A DNA stretch of 64,000 nucleotides from Nitrososphaerota archaeon (GCA_023379805.1 JAMCPI010000009.1:28728-92727); one strand, 5' to 3'. Positions 49,774 to 59,638 are shown, counted from the first letter of the stretch. Notes: generated from the letters alone by a model not told the origin. Made by a program: numbers and translations.

Positions 49774-50646
49774 TCACTTTGCTAACGGGTATATCAGAAC
49801 ATCAAGAATTAGCATTAGGAATATCAAACCGAGATATGGGCTTGAAGCTTTGAAAACTATCCAAGAAACTTCTCTCGTCGGCTTGATGAAGAGCCAGAAA
49901 CTTAACGCCAGCACAATTATGCCGAGAGTCAGCGCAGAGTAGATGTATAGAGGCCCTAGAGGCGCAAATACGGGCGCTAGGAAACTGAAGACAACCATGA
50001 GAATTGTGGCTAAAGCTATTATTCGAACAGAAGTCTTCTCACTAACTACAACTGGGAGCATCGGCACGTTGACCTTTGAGTAGTCCTCTTTGCTGTGTAG
50101 AGCCAGACTCCAGATGTGGATTGGCGTCCAAACTATCACAAGCGCGGCCATGAACAGGGCTAGTATCGAGATGCTGTTCGCTACCGCAGCGTAACCTATC
50201 AGTACCGGCATTCCCCCGGAGAAGCTGCCCAAGATTATGTTAGCAGGGTTTCTCCTCTTCAATAAGCGGCTGTAGATTACGACGTTGTCGAAGATGCCTA
50301 GAAACATCAAGATTAGACATAAGGGGTTAATTAAAGCTGCAAGCACGAGTGAGAGAGCGGACAACGCGATCCCGAAGTACAGGGCGTGGGACGCAGGTTG
50401 GATGCGTTGAGTTGGGAGAGGCCTAAGCCTTGTCCTATTCATCACCGCATCAATGTCTCTGTCTATGTAATTGGTCAGTGTGTTTGAGCCCGCTGAGCCC
50501 AGGGTCACAGCCACCAGCATCAATAAGGTAGTGAACCAAGGTATATTCCGGCCTGAGGCTACTATCAGCCCGCCCAGCGCGGTGAATACTAGAAGCACCC
50601 ATATCTTAGGCTTCGTGACTTCGAAATAGGTGGAGACGATACTCAT
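49774..50646 (-). CDS. ctaB: Protoheme IX farnesyltransferase (heme O synthase)
   Basis: A 290-residue UbiA-family prenyltransferase with about nine helices. The first Asp-rich motif is NYIDRDIDAVMNRTRLRPLP; MNRTRxRPLP is specific to heme O synthases. The product, heme O (or A after oxidation), serves terminal oxidases, implying aerobic respiration in this organism. ATG 50646 (MSIVSTYFEVTKPK) fits the family N-terminus better than an upstream start at 50688. Confidence 0.9.
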   Translation of the reverse strand: MSIVSTYFEVTKPKIWVLLVFTALGGLIVASGRNIPWFTTLLMLVAVTLGSAGSNTLTNYIDRDIDAVMNRTRLRPLPTQRIQPASHALYFGIALSALSLVLAALINPLCLILMFLGIFDNVVIYSRLLKRRNPANIILGSFSGGMPVLIGYAAVANSISILALFMAALVIVWTPIHIWSLALHSKEDYSKVNVPMLPVVVSEKTSVRIIALATILMVVFSFLAPVFAPLGPLYIYSALTLGIIVLALSFWLFIKPTREVSWIVFKASSPYLGLIFLMLILDVLIYPLAK

Positions 50647-50733
50647 TCTGAATACTCTGGAACGAGACGTTTCCGTTTTCTGTAACATATAACAGTATTG
50701 TGCAGTTACTAGTAATATTAGTAGCGAGTATTC

Positions 50734-51051
50734 TTACTTCGATGGCTTTTCGAGCGCCTTCCGCACGTCCTCGCGGAGCTCCTCATCGCTCTTTCCTTCG
50801 ACCGGTATTCCGAGTGAAGTTGCAGCATGCTCAAGCTTTTCTCGCTCAGGTTGTCTCTTGGCGTTTTCGCGGTCTTTACGTATCTCATCTTCCGCCTCAA
50901 CCTTACCTTTCTCGAATTCGCCTCGTGCGCGACCGACGGAGCGTGCTAGCTCAGGAATTTTCTTGGCGCCAAAGAGTAGTACAACTACTACGATTATCAG
51001 TATAATCCACTCTTCTCCTCTGATACCGAGCTGAATTGGATTAAGTAACAT
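50734..51051 (-). CDS. tatA: Sec-independent translocase protein TatA (copy 1)
   Basis: A 105-residue TatA/TatE protein: membrane helix (WIILIIVVVVLLFGAKKIPELAR) with the FG-x-KK/P-ELAR hinge, then an amphipathic helix and a charged tail. It forms the pore ring of twin-arginine translocation. It lies with a second TatA and TatC on the same strand and next to a Tat substrate. Confidence 0.92.
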   Translation of the reverse strand: MLLNPIQLGIRGEEWIILIIVVVVLLFGAKKIPELARSVGRARGEFEKGKVEAEDEIRKDRENAKRQPEREKLEHAATSLGIPVEGKSDEELREDVRKALEKPSK

Positions 51052-51070
51052 TCTTCTTTCTCACCTAAAC

Positions 51071-51580
51071 CTACTTTGCCACACTATTATCTTTTTTCTT
51101 TCTCGGCCTTGACGTTTTCACCGTATTTTTCTTGGACCTTGTTGTCCGTTGCCTTTTAGACACATGCTCAGACGTGGGTTCGCTCTTCTCCGGAGTTACA
51201 TCTGGTGTCGCTACTGCCGCGGTTGTTGAAGCAGTTACAGTAGGTGCAGGAGTAGCCGTCACCGATGTTGTCACTGGAGTCTGGACAACAGGAGCCAAAG
51301 CAGACGCATTTGTAATCGGGGGTGTTGTCGCAATAGGAGTGGTGGTACCATGTTGCTCAACCTTTGGGGGGTTGTTGTATGAGGTCATTGCTGCAGCCCT
51401 GATTTCTCGTTCAACCTCTTCTCTTCCCCGCTGGAACTCGCCCATGGCCTTTCCGAGAGCCCGCGAGAGCTCAGGGAGCTTCTGAGAGCCAAACAACAGG
51501 AAAACCACTAGAAATACAATCCATATCCATTCTGTTCCTAAAATCTGTAAAGGGGTGTTTAGCAGCATCCTTTGGGTCAA
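51071..51580 (-). CDS. tatA: TatA-like translocase protein with Pro/Thr-rich tail (copy 2)
   Basis: A 169-residue TatA/B-like protein. N-terminal helix WIWIVFLVVFLLFGSQKLPELSRALGKAMGEF carries the FG-SQK-PELSR hinge, then a long Thr/Pro/Ala-rich region and a basic end (KRQRTTRSKKNTVKTSRPRKKK). The longer tail suggests a TatB-like partner role beside the shorter TatA. Twenty bp separate it from copy 1. Confidence 0.9.
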   Translation of the reverse strand: MTQRMLLNTPLQILGTEWIWIVFLVVFLLFGSQKLPELSRALGKAMGEFQRGREEVEREIRAAAMTSYNNPPKVEQHGTTTPIATTPPITNASALAPVVQTPVTTSVTATPAPTVTASTTAAVATPDVTPEKSEPTSEHVSKRQRTTRSKKNTVKTSRPRKKKDNSVAK

Positions 51581-51605
51581 TTAAAAACGGGGTTTGTTTG
51601 TTCCT

Positions 51606-52436
51606 TTAAACTTTTCCTTCAGGTTTCTTGACAGATCGTTTGATAATGAAGTAGGCGATCGCGTATAGCAACATCATTGGTCCGGCGACGAACCACATTG
51701 TAATTCCGCTGCCATCTGGAGTAATCAATGCCCCGTAAATGGCCAGTGCGACAACCACGTAGGTGACGTTCTTTCTCCAGAAGCTCACATCAACGACGCC
51801 TGCGACCGTGACGATCCACATTATGATAGGCAGCTCGAAGGAGAGCCCGAAGGCGGCGGTGAAGAGTAATACGAAGCTGATGAATTCGTCAATCGTGATG
51901 AAGGTGAGATCCACCATGCCGAAACCGTACCGGTAAAGGAAATCTATTGTGAATGGTGTGATGTAGAGGTATGAGAATAATGCACCAGCGATGAATAGGA
52001 GGGTGGCGGGAAGAACCACCCGAAGAATACGTTTCCGCTCATCAGGGTAGAGCGCCGGACCAATAAAACCAGCGACTTCCCATACGATGACCGGCATGCC
52101 GATTACAATTCCGAGGAAGAGGGAGAAGTATAGCTGCGCAGCAATAGCCTGTCCAGGCTGGGTTTGAATTACCTTAACATAGCTTGGCAGGAGGTCCTTC
52201 TCCATCCTGCTTAATGCTTGATTAGCGATGTTCTCGAACGGATCTGGATACGGTAAAGGCACCGTTACACCCCGTATTGTGAACTCCTTGATAGCGAAGG
52301 TGAAGGTGAAGAGGGTGATTCCGCCCACAGCTATCATCATCCGTACGAGCCGACGACGCAGCTCATCAATGTGTTCTAGTAGCGACATCTCCTTACCGGA
52401 CAACCTGACTAACCTCTCTTTCGTCTCGGTCGGCAC
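51606..52436 (-). CDS. tatC: Sec-independent translocase protein TatC
   Basis: A 276-residue TatC with six helices. SLLEHIDELRRRLVRMM at the N-terminus is the signal-peptide-binding site; GPALYPDERKRILRV and FGLSFELPIIMWIVTVAGV are family blocks. It recognises twin-arginine signals. It heads a minus-strand tatC-tatA-tatA unit and is divergent from a Tat-signal dehydrogenase. Confidence 0.93.
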   Translation of the reverse strand: MPTETKERLVRLSGKEMSLLEHIDELRRRLVRMMIAVGGITLFTFTFAIKEFTIRGVTVPLPYPDPFENIANQALSRMEKDLLPSYVKVIQTQPGQAIAAQLYFSLFLGIVIGMPVIVWEVAGFIGPALYPDERKRILRVVLPATLLFIAGALFSYLYITPFTIDFLYRYGFGMVDLTFITIDEFISFVLLFTAAFGLSFELPIIMWIVTVAGVVDVSFWRKNVTYVVVALAIYGALITPDGSGITMWFVAGPMMLLYAIAYFIIKRSVKKPEGKV

Positions 52437-52695
52437 ATCTCTGCAAGATCACCCACTTATATCGATTGTATCCACTTAATGGAGTTCAATCATTGCCACA
52501 TAATTTTCCTTCGCCTTTACACTTGTTTCTTGATAGTAGTTGTCTTACCGACATTGCTGAGCAGAGTGTAGCAAAGATTATGTCTTGTTAAGGACTGAAC
52601 TAATACGTTATTCACCTATAGAATAAATGCACGTGAATATATTGAACAAATACCTGCAAAGTTATTATATAGCTTCAACAATATAAAAAGTTGAA

Positions 52696-53571
52696 ATGAG
52701 CAGTAGAAGGAACTTCATAAAAATTGGGACGGCAGCAGTCGCAGGTGCTGCAGTTGCTTCTGCGGTTGAGATACCTTTAATGACAACTCAGTCTCAGCAG
52801 AAAGATCAGCAAATATCGCAACTCCAAAACCAACTTAACACGGCGAACCAACAAGTTTCGAGTCTCAAAGACCAAGCGGTAACGGGAACCGGGTTCTTAA
52901 CGTTGAACTTGAGCGAACAATCACTTGTAGAATCTCTTGCTGAGACCATTATTCCTGGGGATAGTAATGATCCTGGGGCGAAAGAAGCAGGTGTAATCTA
53001 CTTCATTGACAGGCAACTCGCAGGCGAGTATGGTAAAAGTGGCAACATGTATATGCAAGGACCTTTTATCCAGACAGGTCAGAAAGGTCCCATCACAGTC
53101 AATAAGATAACTTACTCTGATGGATCTCCGGCAGTGAGAGTAGGCGCAGGAACACGTTACCAGTATCCTTTGAACGAAAGGGAGTTCTGGAGAGCAAGCC
53201 TTGAAGCACTGCAAGCATATGCCAAGAGTTCGCAAGGTGACAATTTTGAGAAGTTAAGCGCAAGCAAGAAAGAGCAGGTGCTGAAAGACCTATGGGATAA
53301 CAAGCCCACCAGCTTCAACGGCATCACGCCTCAAGACTTTGCCTATGAGCTCTTCATGATGGTATGGGCGGGGTTCCTGATGGATCCGCTTCACGGCGGC
53401 AACAAAGGAATGGTCGGTTGGCAGCTCACCGGGTTCAACGGCACAAACTTCGGCAACGCCTACGGCGAAGGCAAAACACCCCAGCAGCTTATGGTAGCAG
53501 ATACACCTACAAAATTGAGACCAAGATCCCTAGCTCAATTCCAAAAGAGCGGAGAATTAATCCCACCATAG
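52696..53571 (+). CDS. Tat-exported small subunit of gluconate/glucose dehydrogenase-type enzyme
   Basis: A 291-residue protein of the gluconate 2-dehydrogenase subunit 3 family. The N-terminus SSRRNFIKIGTAAVAGAAVA is a twin-arginine signal; a coiled-coil stretch (QQKDQQISQLQNQLN) follows before the subunit-3 domain (ESLAETIIPGDSNDPGAKEAGVIYFIDRQL). It should escort the following flavoprotein through Tat. A TTATTATATAG box about 27 nt before the ATG suggests a leaderless mRNA. Genes for TatC/TatA lie immediately upstream in the opposite direction. Confidence 0.88.
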   Translation: MSSRRNFIKIGTAAVAGAAVASAVEIPLMTTQSQQKDQQISQLQNQLNTANQQVSSLKDQAVTGTGFLTLNLSEQSLVESLAETIIPGDSNDPGAKEAGVIYFIDRQLAGEYGKSGNMYMQGPFIQTGQKGPITVNKITYSDGSPAVRVGAGTRYQYPLNEREFWRASLEALQAYAKSSQGDNFEKLSASKKEQVLKDLWDNKPTSFNGITPQDFAYELFMMVWAGFLMDPLHGGNKGMVGWQLTGFNGTNFGNAYGEGKTPQQLMVADTPTKLRPRSLAQFQKSGELIPP

Positions 53572-53595
53572 CAGCAATGAGGTGAATGAAAGAAG

Positions 53596-55404
53596 ATGTC
53601 ATCACAAATAATTCAAGAACCAGAAGCAGACGTTGTAGTTATGGGCCTAGGCTTTATAGGCGGCATAGTTGCCACGGAGCTCGCTGTTAACGCGAAGCTC
53701 AAAGTTGTCGGCATCGACAAAGGCCTTGCATGGGACTTCGTCAACGACTTCGCGCTCACAAAATACGATGAGTGGGGAATCGGTATAGGCAGGAAGTTTG
53801 ATCACCCGCTGCCGATATCCTCTGTGACTATACGCAACAACAGAAACCAGTTCGCCAACCCTGTGAGGAAATACACTATGCCAATTCAGTACCACGCCCT
53901 CGGACACGGAACCGGAGGCGCAGCACAACACTACGGAGGCAACATGGGAAGACAGGGCCCGTGGGGCTACAAGATGTATTCGGACACTGTGAACAAGTAC
54001 GGGAAGGAGTTCCTAGACAAAGTCAATCCACACAGCGATCTGGAGGACTGGCCTATGACGTACGAGGAGTATGAACCGTACTATGTCACATTTGAAAAAG
54101 CATACGGATTGACAGGTACCAATCAGGGGCCGCTCGTACCCATGAGCCAGAACTATCCGGTGCCACCTCATCCAGAAACGCCTTTGGGGAAATTATTCAG
54201 TGATGCAGCCACGGCTCTTGGGTACCACCCATACCCTAATGTCTCAGCCCTAAATTCAACAAAAACGTATGTTAACCAGTACGGAGTAAGCGTAGCTCCT
54301 TGCGCATATGATGGCTGGTGCGGTGCTAACTGCAACTATGTCTGTGAAACCGGGGCAAAGGGAACCTCCGCAAATAGAGTGCTTCCTGCCGCGCTTAAAT
54401 CGGGCAACTTCACCATTGCCACTCAGAGCTACATATTCAGGATTGATACTGATCCAACTAGCAAGAAGGCTACTGCTGTCAGGTATGTGGACACGCGGGG
54501 GACCATACATGTTCAGCCGGGCAAGGTGTTCTTCAACGGATTATGGGGGTACAACATTGTAAGAATGATGTTGCTGTCAGGCATCGGGAAGCAATACGAT
54601 CCCGTAACCTTAACCGGCACCGCTGGCAGAGGATTAACCAACGGATACACGCCGTATAGAGGCACCAGCGTAAATGGGACACTCGATGTGGGAGGCAACT
54701 CTTACCCAGCAGGAAATGCAACAGGAGGATCGAATACAATGTACGACCTAATGGATGATAACTTCGATCATAAAGGGTTAGATTTCATCGGCGGCACACA
54801 AGTCACCATCGGCGGATACCTTGGAGGTGGACCGGGTAACTTGACAACTATAGCTGGAGTAGTTGGGCCAACCAGCATGGGAAGCGATTTCAAGAAGAGT
54901 CTGAAGGACAAGTACCTAACTAAAAAACGCGTAGTTGGGAGCACACCCTTTGCGCCTGATCTCCCAACTACAGACAACTATGTCGACTTAGACCCGCATT
55001 ACACCGACATCTACGGCGACCCACTCGCTCGTTTAACATATGATTGGACACCCAACACATACAACGGAGCAACCTATCTCGCACCAATTGTAGGCAAGAT
55101 CCTCGAGAAGATGGGTTGCAAAGATGTCAAGGTAGGTGCAAAAGTTTCACCGGGCTCCGCGCATAACGACTGGTGGGGCCACCATCTAAGAGGCGGCTAT
55201 AGGCTAGGCAAAGACCCGAAGACCTCAGCCCTGAACAAGTGGCAACAGTGCTGGGACTGCGAGAACGTATTTGCAGCCAGCGAGATGACTAACACCTCAG
55301 GCGACACCGTTCCTTCAGGAACCCATGTTGTCGGACCCCAAGCTTACGTGGCTGCAGAAGGCATACAGAAGTATCTGAAGAGCCCTGGACCACTAGTAGC
55401 CTAG
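53596..55404 (+). CDS. GMC-family flavin dehydrogenase (gluconate/glucose dehydrogenase type)
   Basis: A 602-residue FAD enzyme. The nucleotide motif is VVVMGLGFIGGIVATEL (residues about 14-30). Residues about 236-252, CAYDGWCGANCNYVC, look like the 3Fe-4S binding cluster of bacterial FAD-glucose dehydrogenases. The C-terminal catalytic block is HHLRGGYRLGKDP, in place of HxxGTxRMG. It has no signal peptide, so export probably uses the Tat signal of the small subunit. No cytochrome c subunit gene adjoins; the electron acceptor is unknown. Oxidises a sugar or alcohol on the outer face. Confidence 0.87.
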   Translation: MSSQIIQEPEADVVVMGLGFIGGIVATELAVNAKLKVVGIDKGLAWDFVNDFALTKYDEWGIGIGRKFDHPLPISSVTIRNNRNQFANPVRKYTMPIQYHALGHGTGGAAQHYGGNMGRQGPWGYKMYSDTVNKYGKEFLDKVNPHSDLEDWPMTYEEYEPYYVTFEKAYGLTGTNQGPLVPMSQNYPVPPHPETPLGKLFSDAATALGYHPYPNVSALNSTKTYVNQYGVSVAPCAYDGWCGANCNYVCETGAKGTSANRVLPAALKSGNFTIATQSYIFRIDTDPTSKKATAVRYVDTRGTIHVQPGKVFFNGLWGYNIVRMMLLSGIGKQYDPVTLTGTAGRGLTNGYTPYRGTSVNGTLDVGGNSYPAGNATGGSNTMYDLMDDNFDHKGLDFIGGTQVTIGGYLGGGPGNLTTIAGVVGPTSMGSDFKKSLKDKYLTKKRVVGSTPFAPDLPTTDNYVDLDPHYTDIYGDPLARLTYDWTPNTYNGATYLAPIVGKILEKMGCKDVKVGAKVSPGSAHNDWWGHHLRGGYRLGKDPKTSALNKWQQCWDCENVFAASEMTNTSGDTVPSGTHVVGPQAYVAAEGIQKYLKSPGPLVA

Positions 55405-55464
55405 CAGATAGGATGACAAATAAGTTCGCTGAGAAACACTGCGGGAACTTTACCTTATTAGCAG

Positions 55465-58053
55465 TTAGACTAGGCTTTTGTCGCCTTCAACAGGTTCGCT
55501 GATACTGGTTGGTTCCCCATCCAGAATTCTCTGGAAGACCTCGGTCGCCCCTTTTTTGTTCAGGTACTCGTTGTTGTTTCCGCAGCGGTAGGAGTAAGTG
55601 CATCGTGGGCAGCCGTCTTCCGAGGTGCAGCTGCATTCTTTCAGTATGGTGAGACCTCGTTTCACTGCTTCTTCAAGCCTGTCGTAGAGGAGGCGGGTGG
55701 CTCCGTTTCCACCTGCTGAGCTGTCGTAGATGAAGATTAGACCAGAGTTGCCCATTGCGACGCCCCCCATGTCTGCTGCTGCGCCGCCGGTGATCATGTT
55801 GGTGCCTTCTATTGTTACATGTTCGGTTGCGTGGAAGCTACTGGCTGCCAGTTCCTCCGGTGTCTTTTTCGACTCAGAGTTGAGGAGTAGGTTTTCAGGC
55901 ATTGGAGCTTTGAACACTATTCCTTTTGTTCTGAACGTGTATTTCACGGGTTCCTCCAGTAGCACTCGTTCTCCGCTCGCGACTTCGGATCCCACCTCAA
56001 TGTTGGTGTAGCCCAACACTTTTCTTTGAATTAGCAGATCACAGTAGGCGACTTCTAGACCCATCACTTGCTTTTTAGAGTATACCTGTTTGATGGATGG
56101 CCACTCCTCCTTTAGAGATCGAGTGTAGTATGGGTAGTTTGACGATAACCGCTCCACTTCAGATTTACCTTCGTGACGGTAGAAGTTGAGACGCTTCGAC
56201 AGATATCGGGCTCCACCCAAGAAGTAGACCGCACCGGGGTGCAATTCATCCAGAGCCTGAGGCATACTTCGCTCACCGATCTTGCGGTCACCAAACATTA
56301 TGGAGACCGTTTCGCCTGCGCCGCGGATATCGTATCCCTGAAGCATACGTCTAGCCGCAGAGTAGTCAGGAGCCAGTCCCCTAGCAGTCTTGGAAAGCAA
56401 GTTTGACTTCACCATCTCGTCAAGAGTTTCTTGGAACTGAGCGAACTCGCCCTGTCTTATCGGTTGATCAACTGCAGCGGCGAGAAGCTGGTAGCGTGAG
56501 ATAACGGGGTTAGTTGGATCGATGTAGCCGGGCTCGATGTCTTTGAAGTAGTCTTCAGGGTTATTCTTGTAATATTGGCTGATCGGGTCGCTTTCCCGAA
56601 GCGAGATGAATACCAAGCTTTCTTGGCCTCTTCGCCCTGCCCGGCCGGTCCGTTGAATAAGCCGTGTCCAAGTTACAAGATCTGAGATGATTGAGTCTAC
56701 GCTTCCAATGTCGATCCCGAGCTCCAAGGTAGGTGTGGAGGAGATCGCCTTCAACGCGCCGTCCTTGAACCGCTCCTCCACACCTACACGCCACTTCTGC
56801 GTTAAACCGGCTCGGTGAACCTCAATCGGTATCCCGTTTCGCCTCCCGTAGAAGGCTGTTAGCTCAGCGCCGAGGTGAGAGTTAGAGAAAACGATTGTAC
56901 GCCGCCCTGACTCCACTAGATGTTTTAGCAGATCCAGCGTAAGTGCTCGGTGGCTTCGCAGCGCTGGGAAAATCATGGCTAAGTGTATTACGCCGCGTTT
57001 CCCTTTGCCTCCTTCAATTACAGTAAATTTTCTGTCAAAGAGATCTTCGCAGAACTCTTTCGGGTTGCCGATTGTAGCTGATGCTGCTGCTATTTGTAGT
57101 CCGCCGCAGAGTCGTTCAAGCCTTTTCAAAACGAAGTAGATGTTGCTACCGAATGTTCCGGTGTAAACGTGTATCTCGTCCACAACCAGATACTTTACGG
57201 TGCGGAGGAGTCGAGCGAACTTCGTTCGATGGATGAAGTGGTGGTGAAGCGTATCGAAGTTTGTGATTACGATGTCTGGCGGATCCTCGATTATTCGGTA
57301 CCTATCGTTTTGTGAAGTGTCTCCATCGAACACATCTATTCTGACGCCGATTGAGCCGGCTAGCTTTCTGAGTTTTGGAAGCTGATCTCTTGCCAGTGCC
57401 TTAGTTGGGTAGACGAAGAGCGCTTTGACAGTTCTCTCCCCGGTTCTCAACGCACCGAAGCGGCCGGTTTGATTCGAGATTAGCTGGATAATCGGGATTG
57501 CGAAAGCCTCGGTCTTACCGCTGCCCGTCGGAGCCACAACCACAACGTCTTTGCCGCCAATTATGGCTTCAACGGTTTTTTCCTGATAGCGGTAGAGATG
57601 GTTGACGCCTTCAGCTGCCAGCCCAGCCCAGATTGCTTCATCGATAGGTAGTTGCTTCTTTTTGACGCCGGGATCGGGTTGCTCAGCAGGTATACGGCGG
57701 TAGAGAGCAGGGTAGTCCTGCTGGGAGAGAAGAGCATCCTTCATGGGCTGCGGAAGATCTTGCAGGTTGCCTTCACCGTTTTTGACGAGTTTTTCAACAG
57801 ATGTTTTAGATCTACGGATTCCTTCGTCTTCGAGGAGATGCTCCAGCGAAGTTATCGTCTTCACATGTCCTTCGTCGAACTCTTCAAGCAGCTTCAGGTA
57901 CGCTTCGTCAAGGCTGCTTGTGTCCGTTCTGATCACGTGTGTTAAATGGCATTTGGTGCACCGGATAAGGTAGCGTCCATCGTACAGCCGGTCTAGGCTC
58001 AGTTTGTAGCTGCATTTAGGGCAACGGTATCGCTGCATCGACAGGTTACTCAC
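55465..58053 (-). CDS. DUF1998-type superfamily 2 helicase (MrfA/Hrq1-like)
   Basis: An 862-residue helicase. N-terminal zinc knuckle YRCPKCSYKL...IRCTKCHLTH, then helicase core: VVAPTGSGKTEAF (motif I), VDEIHVYTG (motif II, DEIH), SATIGNPKEF (III), and QRTGRAGRRGQ (VI). The C-terminal DUF1998 domain ends with four cysteines CSCTSEDGCPRCTYSYRCG. Relatives (YprA/MrfA, Hrq1) take part in DNA crosslink or damage repair. The MrfB exonuclease partner is not adjacent. Confidence 0.88.
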   Translation of the reverse strand: MSNLSMQRYRCPKCSYKLSLDRLYDGRYLIRCTKCHLTHVIRTDTSSLDEAYLKLLEEFDEGHVKTITSLEHLLEDEGIRRSKTSVEKLVKNGEGNLQDLPQPMKDALLSQQDYPALYRRIPAEQPDPGVKKKQLPIDEAIWAGLAAEGVNHLYRYQEKTVEAIIGGKDVVVVAPTGSGKTEAFAIPIIQLISNQTGRFGALRTGERTVKALFVYPTKALARDQLPKLRKLAGSIGVRIDVFDGDTSQNDRYRIIEDPPDIVITNFDTLHHHFIHRTKFARLLRTVKYLVVDEIHVYTGTFGSNIYFVLKRLERLCGGLQIAAASATIGNPKEFCEDLFDRKFTVIEGGKGKRGVIHLAMIFPALRSHRALTLDLLKHLVESGRRTIVFSNSHLGAELTAFYGRRNGIPIEVHRAGLTQKWRVGVEERFKDGALKAISSTPTLELGIDIGSVDSIISDLVTWTRLIQRTGRAGRRGQESLVFISLRESDPISQYYKNNPEDYFKDIEPGYIDPTNPVISRYQLLAAAVDQPIRQGEFAQFQETLDEMVKSNLLSKTARGLAPDYSAARRMLQGYDIRGAGETVSIMFGDRKIGERSMPQALDELHPGAVYFLGGARYLSKRLNFYRHEGKSEVERLSSNYPYYTRSLKEEWPSIKQVYSKKQVMGLEVAYCDLLIQRKVLGYTNIEVGSEVASGERVLLEEPVKYTFRTKGIVFKAPMPENLLLNSESKKTPEELAASSFHATEHVTIEGTNMITGGAAADMGGVAMGNSGLIFIYDSSAGGNGATRLLYDRLEEAVKRGLTILKECSCTSEDGCPRCTYSYRCGNNNEYLNKKGATEVFQRILDGEPTSISEPVEGDKSLV

Positions 58054-58091
58054 TTTTTTCGCTACAATTCAAGATGAACAGCCGTCTTAAA

Positions 58092-58790
58092 TCATATACT
58101 AATACTGCGGCTATTGTTGTGTCGCAGCTGTCTTTCACTTAGGACGGGTTTTAGGTTGCTGAGGTAGCGGTAAGTTTTGGTGTTGCTTCGTCGTTTCAGG
58201 AAAGCATCCATATCTTGAGGCAGATCCAAGTCAAGCATCACTGTTTCGGGTTGCAGTATAGTGAAGCGTATCTGTTTATCGATTGCGTAGCGGAGATGCG
58301 TCGGGTAGCTTGCTCGGTCGTAAGAGGTTGCAATAACGTCTGGAGGTCGGCGGAGCAGAGCATTAGTACCATCCTGTCTAGCGGAGGGGATAATGACTAC
58401 AGACGTGTCAGGCTTCGACGCATTTACTATGTTGTTAATGTCTTCTTGTGTTATGAGTGGGATGTCAGCGGGGAGAACAAGGGTTGAGGCTGCGCCGTGT
58501 TCTATGCAGAAGTTGTTGGCGTATTGAACTGCTTCGTTGATTCCCATAGGCGAAGGTTCCATTAGGGGTGTGAGTCCTGCGGTCTTTGCAGCATTTAGAG
58601 CATCTTGGTCAGACGAGATAATGACGCAATCACTTACTGCGCGTGTTGATGACACAGTTTTCAAGACATCGTGAAGCATTTGTAGAGAGAGCTCTTTTCG
58701 CTCATCTTTGCTGAGCAGCGGTGATAACCGCATTTTACCGTTGTCCAGTTTTTTAACAGGAATGACTGTGAAGAGCGTCAAGACCTGCAC
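58092..58790 (-). CDS. cofC: 2-phospho-L-lactate guanylyltransferase
   Basis: A 232-residue CofC: FTVIPVKKLDNGKMRLSPLLSKDERKEL, then LVLPADIPLITQEDINNI with the metal Asp. It activates 2-phospholactate (or phosphoenolpyruvate) with GTP for coenzyme F420 synthesis. cofD and cofE occur at 61190-62895 in this window, completing the side-chain pathway. The gene stands alone here between the helicase and the V4R gene. Confidence 0.9.
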   Translation of the reverse strand: MQVLTLFTVIPVKKLDNGKMRLSPLLSKDERKELSLQMLHDVLKTVSSTRAVSDCVIISSDQDALNAAKTAGLTPLMEPSPMGINEAVQYANNFCIEHGAASTLVLPADIPLITQEDINNIVNASKPDTSVVIIPSARQDGTNALLRRPPDVIATSYDRASYPTHLRYAIDKQIRFTILQPETVMLDLDLPQDMDAFLKRRSNTKTYRYLSNLKPVLSERQLRHNNSRSISI

Positions 58791-58899
58791 CTTACATAGC
58801 GAGACTACTTATATTATCCGAATAATTTCTAGTTTAGGTTTATAGTGGACATGGAAGCCGTGGAGACGAGTCAAGGCTTCTTGTTACTGGGTCTTGTGT

Positions 58900-59379
58900 T
58901 TAGCTGCGGTCTGGAGCTATCGTGAACTCACAGTGCTCGTCCCCTTTCGCGAGGCATCTAACTTCATCCAGCAGAACCGGTTTCTGCATTAGTCCAGATA
59001 GAAAGCCAGTTAGATAACCCTTGAAGAAGTAGCAGATAGGTTGCTTTGTTTTTGCAGCTCTAGCTTCGAAGCAGTTTTTCACGAGTATTCTTCCTGAGAG
59101 TTTTGTGAAGTCTAGGTCTTGGAAGATGATTTCACCCCAGTTGTCGTTTATCTTGTCCGCGGTTAACAGCTGGAGTGTTTCTTCCTTTGTTTTAGTCTTA
59201 GCGGCTCTTCGCTCATATGCTCTACGCCCTGCGAATATTCCTGAGTAGTAGAGGATAGTATAGGCGGAGGCGCCGAAGGTGTGGTAGAGCGAATCCTTGA
59301 TTTCGTTGAAGGTCTGGAAGTGAAAAAGAAAGCTGCTCTGCTGTTCGAGACGATTCTTCATTGACATCTTATTGTCCAC
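58900..59379 (-). CDS. V4R-domain protein
   Basis: A 159-residue protein with the 4-vinyl reductase/small-molecule-binding domain. Typical blocks: GASAYTILYYSGIFAGRRAYERR, CFEARAAKTKQPICYFFKGYLTGFLSG and CLAKGDEHCEFTI, with three conserved cysteines/His. V4R domains bind hydrophobic ligands or metals and are common in archaeal signalling. It overlaps the small membrane-protein gene upstream by 11 nt, so the two may form a membrane sensor pair. Confidence 0.82.
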   Translation of the reverse strand: MDNKMSMKNRLEQQSSFLFHFQTFNEIKDSLYHTFGASAYTILYYSGIFAGRRAYERRAAKTKTKEETLQLLTADKINDNWGEIIFQDLDFTKLSGRILVKNCFEARAAKTKQPICYFFKGYLTGFLSGLMQKPVLLDEVRCLAKGDEHCEFTIAPDRS

Positions 59380-59638
59380 CAGGGATGCTTCGCTCTAGTC
59401 TAAAAACAGCTACGACGAAGACAAGTATGAAAACCGTCTCCGTGATTGAGTACACTTCGTCATGCCAAGGCTGCGGCCAAATCCATCCGAATATGACGTT
59501 GATAGATTCGTGAACCGCAAATACTCCGCCAGCCACCAGAATAAGAATGATAGCTGAAGCCATTTGTCCTCCACGCATACGTTGAAGAACTGTTAAACCC
59601 ATTAATCCACCCAAGAATATGAGGAACAGATTAATCAA
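59369..59638 (-). CDS. Small membrane protein paired with V4R gene
   Basis: An 89-residue protein with three helices (INLFLIFLGGLMGL, MASAIILILVAGGVFAVHESIN, ITETVFILVFVVAVF), TTG start. The HESIN...W pattern in helix 2 resembles the membrane part of archaeal proteins that carry DUF835-like or V4R sensors. It overlaps the V4R gene, suggesting a two-protein sensor. Confidence 0.65.
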   Translation of the reverse strand: MINLFLIFLGGLMGLTVLQRMRGGQMASAIILILVAGGVFAVHESINVIFGWIWPQPWHDEVYSITETVFILVFVVAVFRLERSIPGGQ

